Below, piece by piece: positions 45,785 through 57,500 of a stretch of 64,000 nt of DNA. The stretch comes from Closterium sp. NIES-65 (taxonomy: Eukaryota; Streptophyta; Zygnematophyceae; Desmidiales; Closteriaceae), in NCBI GenBank assembly GCA_948144175.1, contig CANXME010000213.1:496001-560000 (forward strand), written 5' to 3'. The notes under the pieces are model-generated. The model saw only the letters and a list, made by a program, of their open reading frames with translations, had not been told where the DNA came from and did no database searches. Every line of letters begins with the position of its first letter. Position 1 is the stretch's first letter. A program made the position numbers and the translations under genes.

Positions 45785-47878
45785 ATGGTCCTCACTGTTG
45801 ACGGTTCATTTTTCGCGCATGCATGTATATGTCACACGCATGAACTAATTAAGGCGTGCAACCTGATTGGTCGCGTTCATTTCCTTGCCGTACATACAGG
45901 AGCACAACAATACGAGGTGCCTCGCGACGATGGCCCGTACGAATTCGCCGTCACGGACAAAACCGTCACACGGATGTGCGGTCGGCTTCGCTCGACCTTT
46001 GCGTGGTGGAGCTCATGGTGCCCTTGCAGCCTCGTCCTATCCATCATCGCCAACGGTTACTGGCTTCCATGGAGCCACGGCCCACCACAGGCCTTTCGGG
46101 AGCGTAACCACGCTGGTGCATACGCGCATGCGTCGTTCACACGTACTGCCATCCAAGAACTCACAGAGACCGGAGCTGCAGTCGAGACAGCCGCAAGCGA
46201 GCTTACGTGCATAAGCCCACTTAACGTGGTCGAGCAGAAAGAAAAATGCAGGCTCATCCTCGACCTGAGAAAAGTCAACACAAACCTCATCGTCCCAAAA
46301 TTCAAGTACGAAGGACTCAGCCGTGTGGCAGACGTGGCACGCGCTGGGGATTGGATGTTTTCTATTGATCTCAAATCCGGGTACCATCACATCGATATCC
46401 ATCCTTCATGCTGGAAGTTTCTCGGTTTTGGATTCGATGGGCGCACTTACTCCTTTCGTTCATTGCCGTTCGGTCTTGCGACAGCCCCATTCATCTTCAC
46501 GCAACTCATCAAGCAGCTAGCCCGTCGCTGGCGGGAGCAAGGCATCCGAGTAGTACCATACGTGGACGACATCTTATTCCTTTGCCAGTCAAAAGCTCAC
46601 GCGCAGGCTACTTGCCACCGTGTAATACTGGACCTTAAAGCAGCAGGTTTGGTGATAAATGCGAAGAAATCACAGCTGTCACCATCGCAACACCTTCGAT
46701 TCTTGGGTGTGGAGCTAGACACGGCCACGGGCCGATTTACCATCGGTCCCGAACGACGAGCCTCACTACATGCAACCATTCGGAACCTGTTGAGCGCAAG
46801 CAAGGCATGTCGACCCGTCTCAGTCCGCCAAGTGGCCAGAATCACAGGCATGCTCGCGTCAATGGGCGTCGCGCTGGGCGCAACAGCTCGTGCTTTCAGC
46901 CACGCCATGCTACAAGTGATCAATGACGCACCTTCATGGAAAAGCAGCGTGATCATCCCCCCAAACGCGGCTGAGGAGCTAAACTTCTGGCTCGAAGAGT
47001 TTGATAGGTTCAACGGTGCACCGTTTCACGTTCGAAACAGCTACGACGCTGTCATCCATGTGGATGCTAGCGCTCACAGTTGGGGCGCCACTTTGACCAC
47101 ATTTCCTGGCGGCCTCGAAGAAGCTAGCGCAACAATGCCAGAGCCGCTGCGAGCGACGTCCAGCACACGGAGGGAGATCGAAGGTGTGCTTTGGGCACTC
47201 CAAACATACTCCAGCAAGATCACGCACAAACATGTTCTTGTGCGGGTGGACAATCAGGGCGTCTTCTTCATCCTTCGCAAAGGTGGCTCGCGCAGCCCCG
47301 ACCTTACCACGGCCTGCCAAGACATCATTCGACTATGCATGGAGCACGGCACGCGTCTAATCATCGAATGGATCCCACGGGAGCTAAACTCACACGCCGA
47401 TGAGCTCTCAAAAGCAGTCGATCATGACGACTACTCGTTGAAGACGCCGTGGTTCCGCATCTTAGAACGGCGTTGGGGTCCCCATTCCATCGACCTCTTT
47501 GCAAACTCCCACAACTCCCAGCTGCCACGCTTCTGCACGAAAATTCCTCATCCACAAGCCACCGCAGTCGATGCATTCTCGCTCGCATGGACATCAGAAA
47601 ATAGCTTTGCGTTCCCCCCGCCCCATTTAGTTCCGGCCGTCCTCCATCACGCACAGCGCACCCGTGCATCGCTCACATTGATCATCCCACACTGGCCGGG
47701 TGCAAACTGGTGGCCACTTTTACAACCTTCCCCACGCAACTGGGCACCGTACATCCACGCGCACATTCCCTTGACACACGGCAGCCAATGCCTGGCAGCT
47801 GGAACACATTCCGCTGCTTTTTCGGGCACTGGATTACCACACAGCCCAATCATCGCACTTCGGGTGGTTTTTGACTAA
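45785..47878 (+). CDS. Reverse transcriptase-RNase H of the inner YR retroelement
   Basis: The open frame is 697 residues; the true start may lie further in. RT motifs in order: ISPLNVVEQKEKCRLILDLR, FSIDLKSGYHHIDIH, FRSLPFGLATAPFIF and the catalytic VPYVDDILFL (YVDD about 46559-46570). The connection LRFLGVELDTATGRF leads into a DIRS-type RNase H with all acidic residues: HVDASAHSWGA, RREIEGVLWAL, VRVDNQG and LNSHADELSKA. The C-terminal tail has WGPHSIDLFA and PHWPGANWWPLL, typical of DIRS-order elements. The protein would copy element RNA into DNA. No protease or DDE integrase is fused. It is followed 17 bases later by the recombinase frame. Confidence 0.92.
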   Translation: MVLTVDGSFFAHACICHTHELIKACNLIGRVHFLAVHTGAQQYEVPRDDGPYEFAVTDKTVTRMCGRLRSTFAWWSSWCPCSLVLSIIANGYWLPWSHGPPQAFRERNHAGAYAHASFTRTAIQELTETGAAVETAASELTCISPLNVVEQKEKCRLILDLRKVNTNLIVPKFKYEGLSRVADVARAGDWMFSIDLKSGYHHIDIHPSCWKFLGFGFDGRTYSFRSLPFGLATAPFIFTQLIKQLARRWREQGIRVVPYVDDILFLCQSKAHAQATCHRVILDLKAAGLVINAKKSQLSPSQHLRFLGVELDTATGRFTIGPERRASLHATIRNLLSASKACRPVSVRQVARITGMLASMGVALGATARAFSHAMLQVINDAPSWKSSVIIPPNAAEELNFWLEEFDRFNGAPFHVRNSYDAVIHVDASAHSWGATLTTFPGGLEEASATMPEPLRATSSTRREIEGVLWALQTYSSKITHKHVLVRVDNQGVFFILRKGGSRSPDLTTACQDIIRLCMEHGTRLIIEWIPRELNSHADELSKAVDHDDYSLKTPWFRILERRWGPHSIDLFANSHNSQLPRFCTKIPHPQATAVDAFSLAWTSENSFAFPPPHLVPAVLHHAQRTRASLTLIIPHWPGANWWPLLQPSPRNWAPYIHAHIPLTHGSQCLAAGTHSAAFSGTGLPHSPIIALRVVFD

Positions 47879-47895
47879 TTGAGAATGTACGCGCC

Positions 47896-48945
47896 TTGTG
47901 CCCAGATCCGCTCCCAAAGCTACACAACCAACTCATCAACATGCTCACACAATCGCGAGCGAATTCGACAATCCGTACATACGAACCGTACTGGGCCAAG
48001 TTTCGGGCCTTCTGCACAAAGGTGGATCTTCCATTTCTTCCCGCATCCGACATGACCCTCGCGCTATACTTGGTGCATGCAATCCAACGCAAAGCAACCT
48101 TGTCTGTAGTGCAGCTCACGTGCTCGGCAGTCAGCTTCGCCCATCGCATGACTGGAAGCAAATGCCCGACTGTCGGACCGTTTACCACCCAAGTGCGGGA
48201 CTACGCGAAACGACACTGCCCTCGCCCTAGTCGTTTGAAGGAGCCCGTATCAATCCAACAAGTTCGGGACATGTCCGCGAACTACTTGCAGTCGGACAAT
48301 CCCGCTGAATTTCAGAAGGGGTTGATCCCTATCCTCATGTACTCCGGATTTTCGCGATACTCCGACCTCGTTGCCATCCAGTGGCAAGACATCCAATTCG
48401 ACGATGCAGTCATGTGGATCCTCATCCCACACTCAAAAACGGACCAGGCTGGTCGTGGAACCTGGATTCCCATCGCCGCAACGACGGACCCTTGTTGCCC
48501 CGTGCGCTGCACCCAACGCTTCCTCCAACTCGCTGGCTATGGCCCTCATTCCGAGGGGTCGTTGATTCGCGTTTTCAGCCACGCTTCAGCCAACAAGGGC
48601 CAGGCCAAGCCACCCTCGTACACAACGATCCGAAACTGGTGTAAAGAAGCATTCGCCAAAGTAGGACTTGGGGAGCAGCAGCTCGGCACGCACTCCTTCC
48701 GAAAGGGCGCGGCAACCGTAGCCGCCAACATCGGCGTGCCGGACAGAATCTTCAAAAGGATGGGCAGGTGGCGAAGTGACACCGCCAAAGAGATGTACGT
48801 CACACCATACGTCGGACATCTTATCAAGGCATCCCGCGACCTACAGGACCCGACATACGCGCTGCCCCCAGAACAGCACGCAGAGGCACTCTTACGCAAC
48901 CGCAAGCCACCACTGGCCATGTCTCAGAGGCCCCAGTTGCAATGA
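47896..48945 (+). CDS. Tyrosine recombinase of the inner YR retroelement
   Basis: This is a 349-residue lambda-integrase-like recombinase. The N-terminal SAM-like core-binding region is followed by the catalytic domain. That domain carries Arg154 in YSGFSRYSDL, Lys181 in HSKTDQ, His266 and Arg269 in THSFRKG, and the nucleophile Tyr301 in KEMYVTPY. The box-II position usually His or Trp is filled by GRW. All residues needed for strand exchange are present. The family joins a circular DNA intermediate to the target without staggered target duplication. Its last codons and stop lie in the B1 repeat, tying the frame to the element's terminus. Confidence 0.92.
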   Translation: MCPDPLPKLHNQLINMLTQSRANSTIRTYEPYWAKFRAFCTKVDLPFLPASDMTLALYLVHAIQRKATLSVVQLTCSAVSFAHRMTGSKCPTVGPFTTQVRDYAKRHCPRPSRLKEPVSIQQVRDMSANYLQSDNPAEFQKGLIPILMYSGFSRYSDLVAIQWQDIQFDDAVMWILIPHSKTDQAGRGTWIPIAATTDPCCPVRCTQRFLQLAGYGPHSEGSLIRVFSHASANKGQAKPPSYTTIRNWCKEAFAKVGLGEQQLGTHSFRKGAATVAANIGVPDRIFKRMGRWRSDTAKEMYVTPYVGHLIKASRDLQDPTYALPPEQHAEALLRNRKPPLAMSQRPQLQ

Positions 48946-48990
48946 GAACGATGCCAAATTATAAGGACAAGAAAGCAAGCTTTCTCAATA
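48933..48990 (+). repeat. Inner element internal repeat B1 (58 bp)
   Basis: It matches 49290-49347 with one visible difference (AAGGACAAG versus AAGGATAAG). It overlaps the end of the recombinase frame and abuts A2. Confidence 0.9.
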
Positions 48991-49167
48991 TTATAATTTT
49001 TAAACACATTGATGTTTTTCAAAATTGTGTATTGTGAAAGCGAAGCTGACTGTACCGAATATTTGGCAGCGTCGAAGCGCGCTAAACGCCCTTCTCCAAC
49101 TACAAAAACCGTGGGTTGGAGTTAATTCCCTCCACCCACGTTTCTCGTTTTCCAACGGCTCAATCAA
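48990..49167 (+). repeat. Inner element internal repeat A2 (178 bp)
   Basis: This is the second copy of the left terminal repeat, placed directly after B1. The short tail 49168-49289 separates it from B2. Confidence 0.9.
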
Positions 49168-49289
49168 TATCCCCACCACCCACCCCGGACCAACTACAAG
49201 ACCACAGCTGCTTGGACGGACGACTCCATAGCTAGTAATATTTGCATGTACTAGCATGTGTTTACGAACGATGCATATGTTGTAATAAG

Positions 49290-49347
49290 CCAGTTGCAAT
49301 GAGAACGATGCCAAATTATAAGGATAAGAAAGCAAGCTTTCTCAATA
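49290..49347 (+). repeat. Inner element right terminal repeat B2 (58 bp)
   Basis: It ends with CAAGCTTTCTCAATA. Outer-element sequence resumes immediately after it. Confidence 0.88.
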
Positions 49348-49350
49348 CTG

Positions 49351-49427
49351 CAATTGTAATGAAGCCAGTTGCCAATTGTTATGAAGCCAGTTGCCTTTGC
49401 AAGAACAGAAAGCAAGCTTTCTCAATT
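49351..49427 (+). repeat. Outer element right terminus B2 with partial tandem duplication
   Basis: A 22-bp stretch with GTAATGAAGCCAGTTGC at 49351-49372 is followed at once by the full B2 (49373-49427), which matches outer B1. The duplication lies exactly at the junction with the inner element. Confidence 0.7.
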
Positions 49428-49726
49428 TGACCCTAAAGATATTGCTAGCTCTCAAGCCTGTGAACTAGGTCTGGGGTGTCCCTGCTTTACTTTCTACTTT
49501 CACTCATACCAGGACACCTGGTAAGGCATGAATTAGAGAGTTCTTTGAACAACAGGAGACTGGATGGAGTGCAGCACAGCACTGGTGGCCAGGGACAAGG
49601 CTCGTAGTTGAAGAGAACGCTATCATGCACACATGGTGTAACACAACAACCATATCCAGGCTTATCATCCTCAACAATCTCATTATCACCCTTTTGAGCG
49701 CAAGAGCACAGCAGCATGAGCAGCAT

Positions 49727-52700
49727 CTACTCCTCGTCGCCCTTGTTGAATGCCTCCAGGCGCTGCACCAGGTTGGCCTTCCTCTGCTCGTACGTCAGCT
49801 TCTTCATCTTCCAGCTGCTCTCACCCACACGCGAGGCAATGGGAAACAACACCCACCAACAAACAGTGAGAACCTTGCACAAAAACAACTACCATAAGCA
49901 AAACGAAGCCAGCTACAAACAAATCGAAAGCAGGAGCTTGAAGCCCGGGAGCCATGCGGGAGCAAGCGTGGGCACATGCAAGGAGGCAGGGCAGCATACC
50001 TGCGCTTCTCAGCAGGCGGCTTCTTCTCGGTGAGCTTAACGGCGGGGTCAGCACGGATGGCCGCGTGCACGCCCTTGTACATCTCCTCCAGCCCACTCGC
50101 GTCCACTCCCTCGCCCAGGAACTTAGCGAAGTGCGACTGGTACTTCTCCGGCTCCTCCTCCTCCAGCATCTGCCATGCCACACCGCCACCCCACACATTC
50201 ACAAGCACCACGTGGCAAAACCAGGGTCAGGCCCTTTTTCCCAAACAACCAACAGGACGACAGGCAATATTTCCTGACTGAACAACCACCAACAAGAAGC
50301 ACAAACACAAACAGCAGCAGCAGCGGCGGCAGGCGGGGCACAGACCTCCATGTACTCGCCGACGTGTCCGCCGAAGATGTACTTGCGGTGCACCTCGGCG
50401 TCCAGGCTGGCAGACCCGCCCTTGCCGTCGTTCATAAACCCGGGGAAGCGCTTGTCGCTGTGCGGGATCTCCATGCCGCCGTCGCAAGCTCCCTGGTGAG
50501 ACCAGGCGGGCGACGTGGGACGAGGGCGAGCGAGGGAGAACGATAAGGGGGAATGAGGGCGTGAGGTGGGGAAGAATGGGAGAGAGAGCATGCACGATTC
50601 GTGTGGTATGTCACAAGCACAACGGACACACCATCTCTAGATTCTACGCTCCGAAAAGTAAGAACACGAGCAACGGGGTGAGGGAGATGGAGCAGGGAAG
50701 AGGTAGTGACCTTGAGGGCGCCGAAGACGCGGTTGCCCGTGGTGGTGCGCACGAGGCCCACGTCCAGCAGCGCCTTGAAGGGGGCACGGCCCTCGCCCTG
50801 CTCCACGTTGTAATCCTCGCCCGTCACCTGCCACCCCCACGCCCCGCGCACCACGCACGCACGCATGCACGCCCATGCAATTGAGTTTCAAAACTGGGGG
50901 AAGGGCACAGGCGCGCGGTCGAGGCGTGATCAAAACACGCACGTGAGAGCTGGAACCACCGTAACCCATCTACCGCACCACAAGCCAACAAGCACGGTGC
51001 AGAGAGTCCCTTACTACCCAAGAAAGAAACCACTTATGAAGGCCCCTCGAAAAAAGAAACCCTAGGAGTTCCAACCAATCAACACCCATCTGGACTACCC
51101 ACGCCCCACCGCTCAACCTCCCAATCCCCTACCCTAAAAGCTTTCTTCACTCCCCCCCTCCCCCTCCCCCCCTCTTCCTCCGAGGCGGCAATGCCGCAGG
51201 GAGGGCGTAGTTGTGCGCGCGTACCTCGGTGCTGCCCTCGTACTCCTTGTCCATGCCGAACTTCTGCAACATCCTGCGCGCGCACAGCAGCCCCGTGCAG
51301 TACGCTGCGCCACGCCCCAGGAAAGGGAGGCGCAAGGAGGATGGGTGGGTGAGGAGACGAGATGAGAGCGAGATAAAAGGGATTAACAACGGAGCTGCGG
51401 TTGTAAGTGCTGGTGACAACGACGACATAGCAAGCAGCGGGTCATCCCAGCAAGATGCAACGGAAGGCAGGGAAACTAAAGAAAACGAACAGAAGTTACG
51501 TAGGTGAGGCGGGGAGGCAAAGAGAGGAAAGCGGGTTAACGGGGGAAGAAGGGGGTAGGTGAATGGGACGGTACCAGCGGCGTAGTTGGTGAGGCCGGCC
51601 TTGAGACCGTAGCGGGGCAGCTCGTGCGCGTAGGCGGCGCACACGACGACGTCTCCCGCCATGGTGGCATAGGTGACCTGCGTGATGATGTCCTTGCGCG
51701 TCTGCTCCCCACACACACAGCCCAAACGCACGCCACACCACACACCGCCATACCACGCCACCCCACACGACTCCACAAAACGCCAACTCGCACAACGCCT
51801 TGCCACTCCACACGTAGAACCACGTACGAAACCACAGCGTGCACACCACGCAATCATGTCACGTCAGACAAGGGGCGAGCAGGGAAGGCAGACGAAGAAC
51901 GCAAAATTGTGAGGGAGGAAGTGGGGATCGTTGCGCATAGGACTCTTCAAACGAAAATCAGAGAAAGACACGACCATTACAGCATCACAGAATGTCTCTG
52001 CGTTACTCCAATTATTGATCACACGTGAAGTTGCGCGGATCAAAGTCCGTCAACGGTACATTCCATTCACGGGATGCGTGAGAATGGACATTTACTTACG
52101 AAGCGGACAACGAAGCGGTACTTGGGGGTGTTGTACTTGTTCTTGTCCTGGGTCACCAGGCGCAGGCGCGCGCGGTAGTCAGTCTTCCCCGCTGCGCACA
52201 TAGCAGTCAGGGAAGACAACAAAGGCACAGAGCAAATCACCGACGGAGTTAAGTTACGAGAAAATGCAAATTACGGTTTTGCCTTATGTAAGGGGAGGTC
52301 CAAAAGAACAAAATAACGCATCCTGCAACACCCTGCGCAAGTGCTAAACAAAGCTTAAAAGCGCCCAAAACCGTTGCCCTGTTGAGAGGCACCTGCTCAA
52401 GCCATTTTGGAAGACATTCGCAGCCAAACCCCAACTCGCCATGCTAGCTCCACAACGGTCGTCCCTAGAATCTTAGTACACGGTGTTCAACACCCACCGA
52501 CCAGAACTACATCGACTCGTACAGCCCACTACCGTGTTAGTAAGTTCAGCTGACTAATAATCCAACGTGGTACAATCAGCAGCTCCGTCGCTGTCATATG
52601 CCGAAGGAACCGTTGACTCTTATAGATAGGATAAGCGGTCGGCGATCCTAAAGTAAGTATATGTAGTCAAGGGAAGACTCGTCACAGAAGAGAGAGGGTG

Positions 52701-53031
52701 AGACAGGAAGAGCGCGTGAGAGGCGGCTGTCTGACCTCTCCTTCTGCGGTATTTGACTTGGTATCTCTTGAAGTAGGCCTTGGTCTTCGTCGCCTTTGCT
52801 ATCGCCTGCAAAAGAATGCGAAGGAGGAGGGTGAAGAGGGGGAGGAGGGAAGTGGGGCACTTGATATCGAATTTCGTCGACAGCTTCACGAGATCTGCGG
52901 GACAAAGCCGACGGATGATTGAAGGGACGAACGGAAAAGCAGCGCAACGGTGCAGACCGGCACTACGCGAAGCATCACCTCCTAAGCTAGCTAGCGACGA
53001 CTACTTGGCTAGGCTAAGGCGCCATTACCAT
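49727..53031 (-). CDS. RPL5: 60S ribosomal protein L5 (uL18)
   Basis: Nine coding exons: 53031-53029 (ATG alone), 52805-52736, 52191-52100, 51701-51575, 51304-51225, 50827-50711, 50492-50346, 50169-50000 and 49817-49727. They give 298 residues, all phases consistent, which is the usual plant length. Landmarks are [64 protein letters not shown] and [15 protein letters not shown]. The basic [19 protein letters not shown] tail follows. The protein binds 5S rRNA and, with RPL11, docks the 5S particle on the large subunit. Exon 1 contributes only the start codon (ACAATG/GTAATG), which splits it from the body by a 223-base intron. The 300 bases downstream (49428-49726) show nothing else. Confidence 0.95.
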
Positions 53032-53672
53032 TGTAGCGGAAGGCTAAGGACCGCCAATCCCTAGGAGGAAGAAGGGAGCGAAAGAGAGCTGAGTGTGAGG
53101 TGGTGAAGGGATTTTGATCCTGGGCGTGGGTGTGTCTTCCTGTCCTTGTCCTCTGCTGTCGCTGTGCTGCTTGGCGCTTCTGGCTTGCGCCCCCCCAGTC
53201 CCGACAGTTCGAGGGAGCGGAGGAGAAGGAGGGCGCATGCGGAGGAATAAGGTAAGGGATGTTGATACACAAGATAGGCAGGATGCGGGGAAGAATTTCA
53301 GGGATGCGAGGTTCCGATGTGGGTATCCACATCAATAAACCAGATGAGTGTACCAAGTCGGGACTTCTCGAACGGAATCCATTAACACACAATATACAAA
53401 TGCCACACATACTCTTTGCTTGGACATCCAATATTTAATTCCAATTTCGCGGTTTTCATGGTGTTGGAATGACCTGAATAAGACCATCAAACCAATCATG
53501 AGACCATTTATGTTATTCTGATTCTATGAAACGCATTTGTTTCACGTGCCAGGTGTTGCAATTCTAGCAACATATCATTATACAAATACGAGTATAAGAA
53601 CTAGTATGCGCATTATGTCTAGCGACGACGCAGTAAAACCCGTTTTACCTGAACTACGGGCAAAATCCAACA
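53032..53672. other. Upstream region of RPL5
   Basis: It contains the RPL5 5' untranslated region and promoter on the minus strand. No other gene is supported. The right part grades into transposon remnants. Confidence 0.5.
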
Positions 53673-53942
53673 GTGCCCATGACGTCGAGCTCGAACAACC
53701 CAACGCCATGCGCACAGCAATTTGTCGAGATTCTGCAATCTGCCCGGACCAGAGCCGCAGAAGCAATAAAAAGAGCCAACGTCACCGCTAAGAGAAATAG
53801 TGACCGCCACCCCCGCCCAGCGACGTACCAATTAGGAGATTACGTACTGTTACAATCCGATTCGAGACTTAGCGAAGGATCGATCAGGGCTGATCGCACG
53901 ATAATATTGCAACGGAAGATTTTGAAGCTCAAGTCAGAGTGA
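53673..53942 (+). pseudogene. Ty3/gypsy integrase C-terminal fragment
   Basis: The frame reads AQQFVEILQSARTRAAEAIK, then RNSDRHPRPATYQLGDYVLL. This is the helix-plus-GDYVLL pattern typical just before the chromodomain of Ty3/gypsy integrases. No RT, protease or LTR belonging to it is visible, so it is a short relic. Confidence 0.6.
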
Positions 53943-54101
53943 ATGTAAATGTCTGAGATTGATAATGGCATGCATAAATCATGTTTATATAGGAAGTACA
54001 AAGGAATACAAAACAACCTAGACTAGCCATGTACTCTAGGGGGTACATTCCCTTATTGCAGCGAGTTCAAAACCGTGCGGCGCGGAAACCCGCTTCAAAC
54101 C

Positions 54102-54157
54102 TGTCAAACATTATATGTTTGTGTGGTTCTAGGCTGTAGTGGGTCACACCATAGGGG
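54102..54157 (+). repeat. 56-bp truncated Copia LTR fragment, inverted relative to the adjacent LTR
   Basis: It is the first 56 bases of the same LTR (TGTCAAACATTATATGTTTG...) in plus orientation. It abuts the outer end of the minus-strand LTR at 54158. With 54234-54289 it forms a nearly perfect 56-bp inverted repeat. Confidence 0.85.
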
Positions 54158-54289
54158 TGTCAGAATGAGAAACAGGAATGTGTGTGACTAGCAGGAACAA
54201 ACAGTACAAATGTGAAACCCTGAACTGGTGTACCCCCTATGGTGTGACCCACTACAGCCTAGAACCACACAAACATATAATGTTTGACA
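54158..54289 (-). repeat. Copia 3' LTR, copy 1 (132 bp)
   Basis: It begins TGTCAAACATTA and ends TTCTGACA on the minus strand, that is TG...CA with short inverted ends. It is nearly identical to 62392-62522. The LTR is unusually short. Confidence 0.85.
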
Positions 54290-54521
54290 CACCCCCATAG
54301 GCAAAGTGGGTGAGACCTAGGGGTCACAAGACCAGTCAAGGCAAAGCAAGGCAAACAAGCTCAGGGTGGATCTCGAGGATTCCACACAAATTCCGAGCAC
54401 AAGTAAGCGGTCACAAGACCAGTTCACATGCAGTTTTATAACAGAGCAAGAGGTACAATGATCACAACCTAGCAAGGGCAAAAATGCAGGTATATATATA
54501 ATGATCCCAGTACAGACAAGG

Positions 54522-57500
54522 TCAAGAAGTAAGCAAGTGAGGAACAGTCGGCACAAGGCCTAGAAGAGTGCAAAAACGCTGATGGTCAACAGGCGGAAGC
54601 GCCTTGGTGAACACATTAGCAGTGTTGGCCTCAGTGGCCACGTAACGCAGAAGAAGCTGACCACGCTGCTGTAGCTCTCGAGCTAGAAAGTAACGCAGAG
54701 CAATGTGCTTCGTCCTGTGCTCCAGTCTGTGCTCCTGACACAAGGCTATGGTTGCCTTGTTGTCGACGTACAGCACTGGAGGAGAACGAGGCTGCTCTCC
54801 AAGGTCAGTCAGCAGGTAGGTGAGCCAGCGAAGCTCCTGGGCAGCCATGGCCGTGGCGTAGATCTCAGCCTCACAGCTGGAGCCGAGAACAGAAGAAGAA
54901 CGAGTAGAACGCCAAGAGATAGAGCCAGAGCCAAGACTGAAGGTGTAACCCTGAGACGACCGCTGAGTAGCCTGGTCGTCTGCCCAAGAAGCGTCTGAGT
55001 GCCCAGTGAGAACAGGCCGGTCTCGCCCTCCAAGCACTAGCCCCATGCCCGACGTACTGCACAAGTAGCGCAACACCCTCTTAGCTGCATCCATGTGCTC
55101 CTTCCGGTGACGACCGGGAGCGACATAGCGTGCTAAGATGCTGAGAGGGTATGCATGGTCAGGTCGAGTGCAGGTCATCAGGTACATGAGGCAGCCCACA
55201 AGCTCTGGATACGGACCACTCGGCTCTACGGACTCATCCGAAGGCAGAGCTGAGAGCGAGTGTCCCGTAGGCAGAGGAGTGGACTGAGGCGAGGAGTACG
55301 TGAAGCCGAAGCGCCGAAGGACCTGCTGCACCATGTGTGACTGAGTCAAGGTGATGGTGCGCCGTGCTCTGTCCCGGGTGATCCGCAAGCCAAGATAGCT
55401 TGTCAGTTCACCCAGGTCTGTGCACGTGTGTCTCTTCTGCAGCTCGGACTTCACGTGAGCGAGACCAGCTGTGTCAGAAGTGGCAAAGACCAAGTCGTTG
55501 ACGTACACGAGGATGTAGAACGGCGGCAGTGAGGTGTCGGTGCGTAGAAACAGCGACGGGTCAGCAGTAGAAGGAGCGAACCCAAGAGCCGCAAGTGTAG
55601 TCCTCAGTGTGTCGTGCCACTCATGTGGCGCCTGGCGGAGACCGTAGACTGGCCGCCTGAGGCTCCACTGGGTACCAGGAGGGAACGACCCAGTGAAGCC
55701 AGGTGGGCGGCGCAGCCAGATCTCCTCGTGCAGGCTGCCCTGCAAGAAAGCTGTGCTGAAGTCAAGAGAGTGGAGCTCGTAGTCACGCTGAGCGGCGACG
55801 TGTAGCAGAACCCGAAGAGTGGTCATCTTCGGGGTCGGGGAGAAGGTCTGGAAGAAGTCAACTCCCTCTCGCTGACTGAAGCCTCGTGCAACGTAACGCG
55901 CCTTGAAGACAGGCGGAGAGCCCGGCGGCCGCTTCACCCTGAAAATCCACATGCCACTGACAATGTTCGCCCCAGGTGGGGGAACCTTGTCGACGTAGGT
56001 GCCTGTGGACTTCCAGGAAGCCATCTCTGTGTCCATGGCTGACTGCCACTGAGAGGAGTAGGGGCCGGCCATCGCCTCTGCGTAAGAGCGTGGGGTCAGG
56101 ATGTCTGGTGCATCCGGGTCTCCCTCAGGGGCAACAAGCATGGACACGAGATGGGGCAAAGCAGCGGCAAGGCAACTAAACTCCTCCTGTCTGTCCTCAA
56201 GAACGTCCGTGCCAAGAGCACACTCACCCCCGACGGACGGAGGACAGACAGACTCAGACTCAGCAACAAGACTCGCAGCGTAGTCTAGACGACACGCAGC
56301 TGCAAAGTCGACAAGCTCAGTGACTAAGGCAGACGCAGCAGCGGACTCAAAGGAAGGGTCAGTGACAACTGTAGCCAGGAGACGTGTGACAGTAGGACTG
56401 GCAGCGCGAAGGGTGTCTGACTCCGGGTCAGCAAGAGCAGGAAGAGAGGACGTAGGAGGCGACGGGAGAGCGACACGCTGTGGAGCAGTGGACTGACGAA
56501 GCGCCATCTGGTGAGTGCCTGGGACAGCAGGAGGACGCTGACGCTGGACACGACTACCAGTGGTAGCAGCACGAACAGGCGACGCTCGACGAGACGTAGG
56601 TGACACAGGACGTGACGCAGGCTCACGTCTCTCAGCAAGACCTCCAGTCGGACCAGTGTAAGGAGTAGGCACAGGGAGTGGGGAGGCAGGCGGTAACTGT
56701 GGCTGTGACTGGACAGACGGCGGACACTCTAAGGCGAGAGGAGGACAAGGAGGAGGAGTCTGACCAAGAACCTGCTGAAGGAGCGGAACGAAGTACGGCC
56801 GTGGCCGTGCAGCAACTCCCGAACCAGCAGAGACACCAGCGGCAGGGTCCTCAGCACCAGCAGAAGCTCCACCCTCCGGGTCCCCCACTCCAGCGGCAGC
56901 AGCAGCACCTCCAGCAGCACCAGCAGCACCTCCAGCAGCAGCAGCACCTCCAGCAGCAGGGTCCGCAGCACCCACAGTAGCTCCAACGCCCGGGTCCTCA
57001 GTACGAGCAGCACCTCTAGCAGCACCACCAGGAGCAGCAGCACCTCCAGCACCAGGGTCCGCAGCACCCGCAGCAGCGTCAACTCCGGGGACCCCAGCAC
57101 CAGCAGCTCCACTCCGGAGACTGATGTGCCGAGCGTACCACTCTCGAAGCTGTGGGGAAGAGGGCGGCTCCCGCCGTGGTGGGGAAACACGAGTACCAAC
57201 TCCAGTAGCACCACGAGCCCGAGACGTACCCTGCCGGATGCTGCAGTACCGTGAGTACCACTCACGTAGCTGCTGCGAAGAGGGAGGTCCTCCAGGCGCC
57301 TCACAGTCAACTGCAACACCACCAGGCTCAGCACCCCCAGACTCAGCAACGCCAGGCTCAGTACCCCCAGACCCAGCACCCCCAGGCTCAGCACCCCCAG
57401 TCTCAGCACCCCCAGACTCAGCACCCCCAGACTCAGCACCCCCAGGCTCCACCCGCTCAGGCTCTGCACGCTCAGGCTCCACACGCTCAGGCTCAGCACC

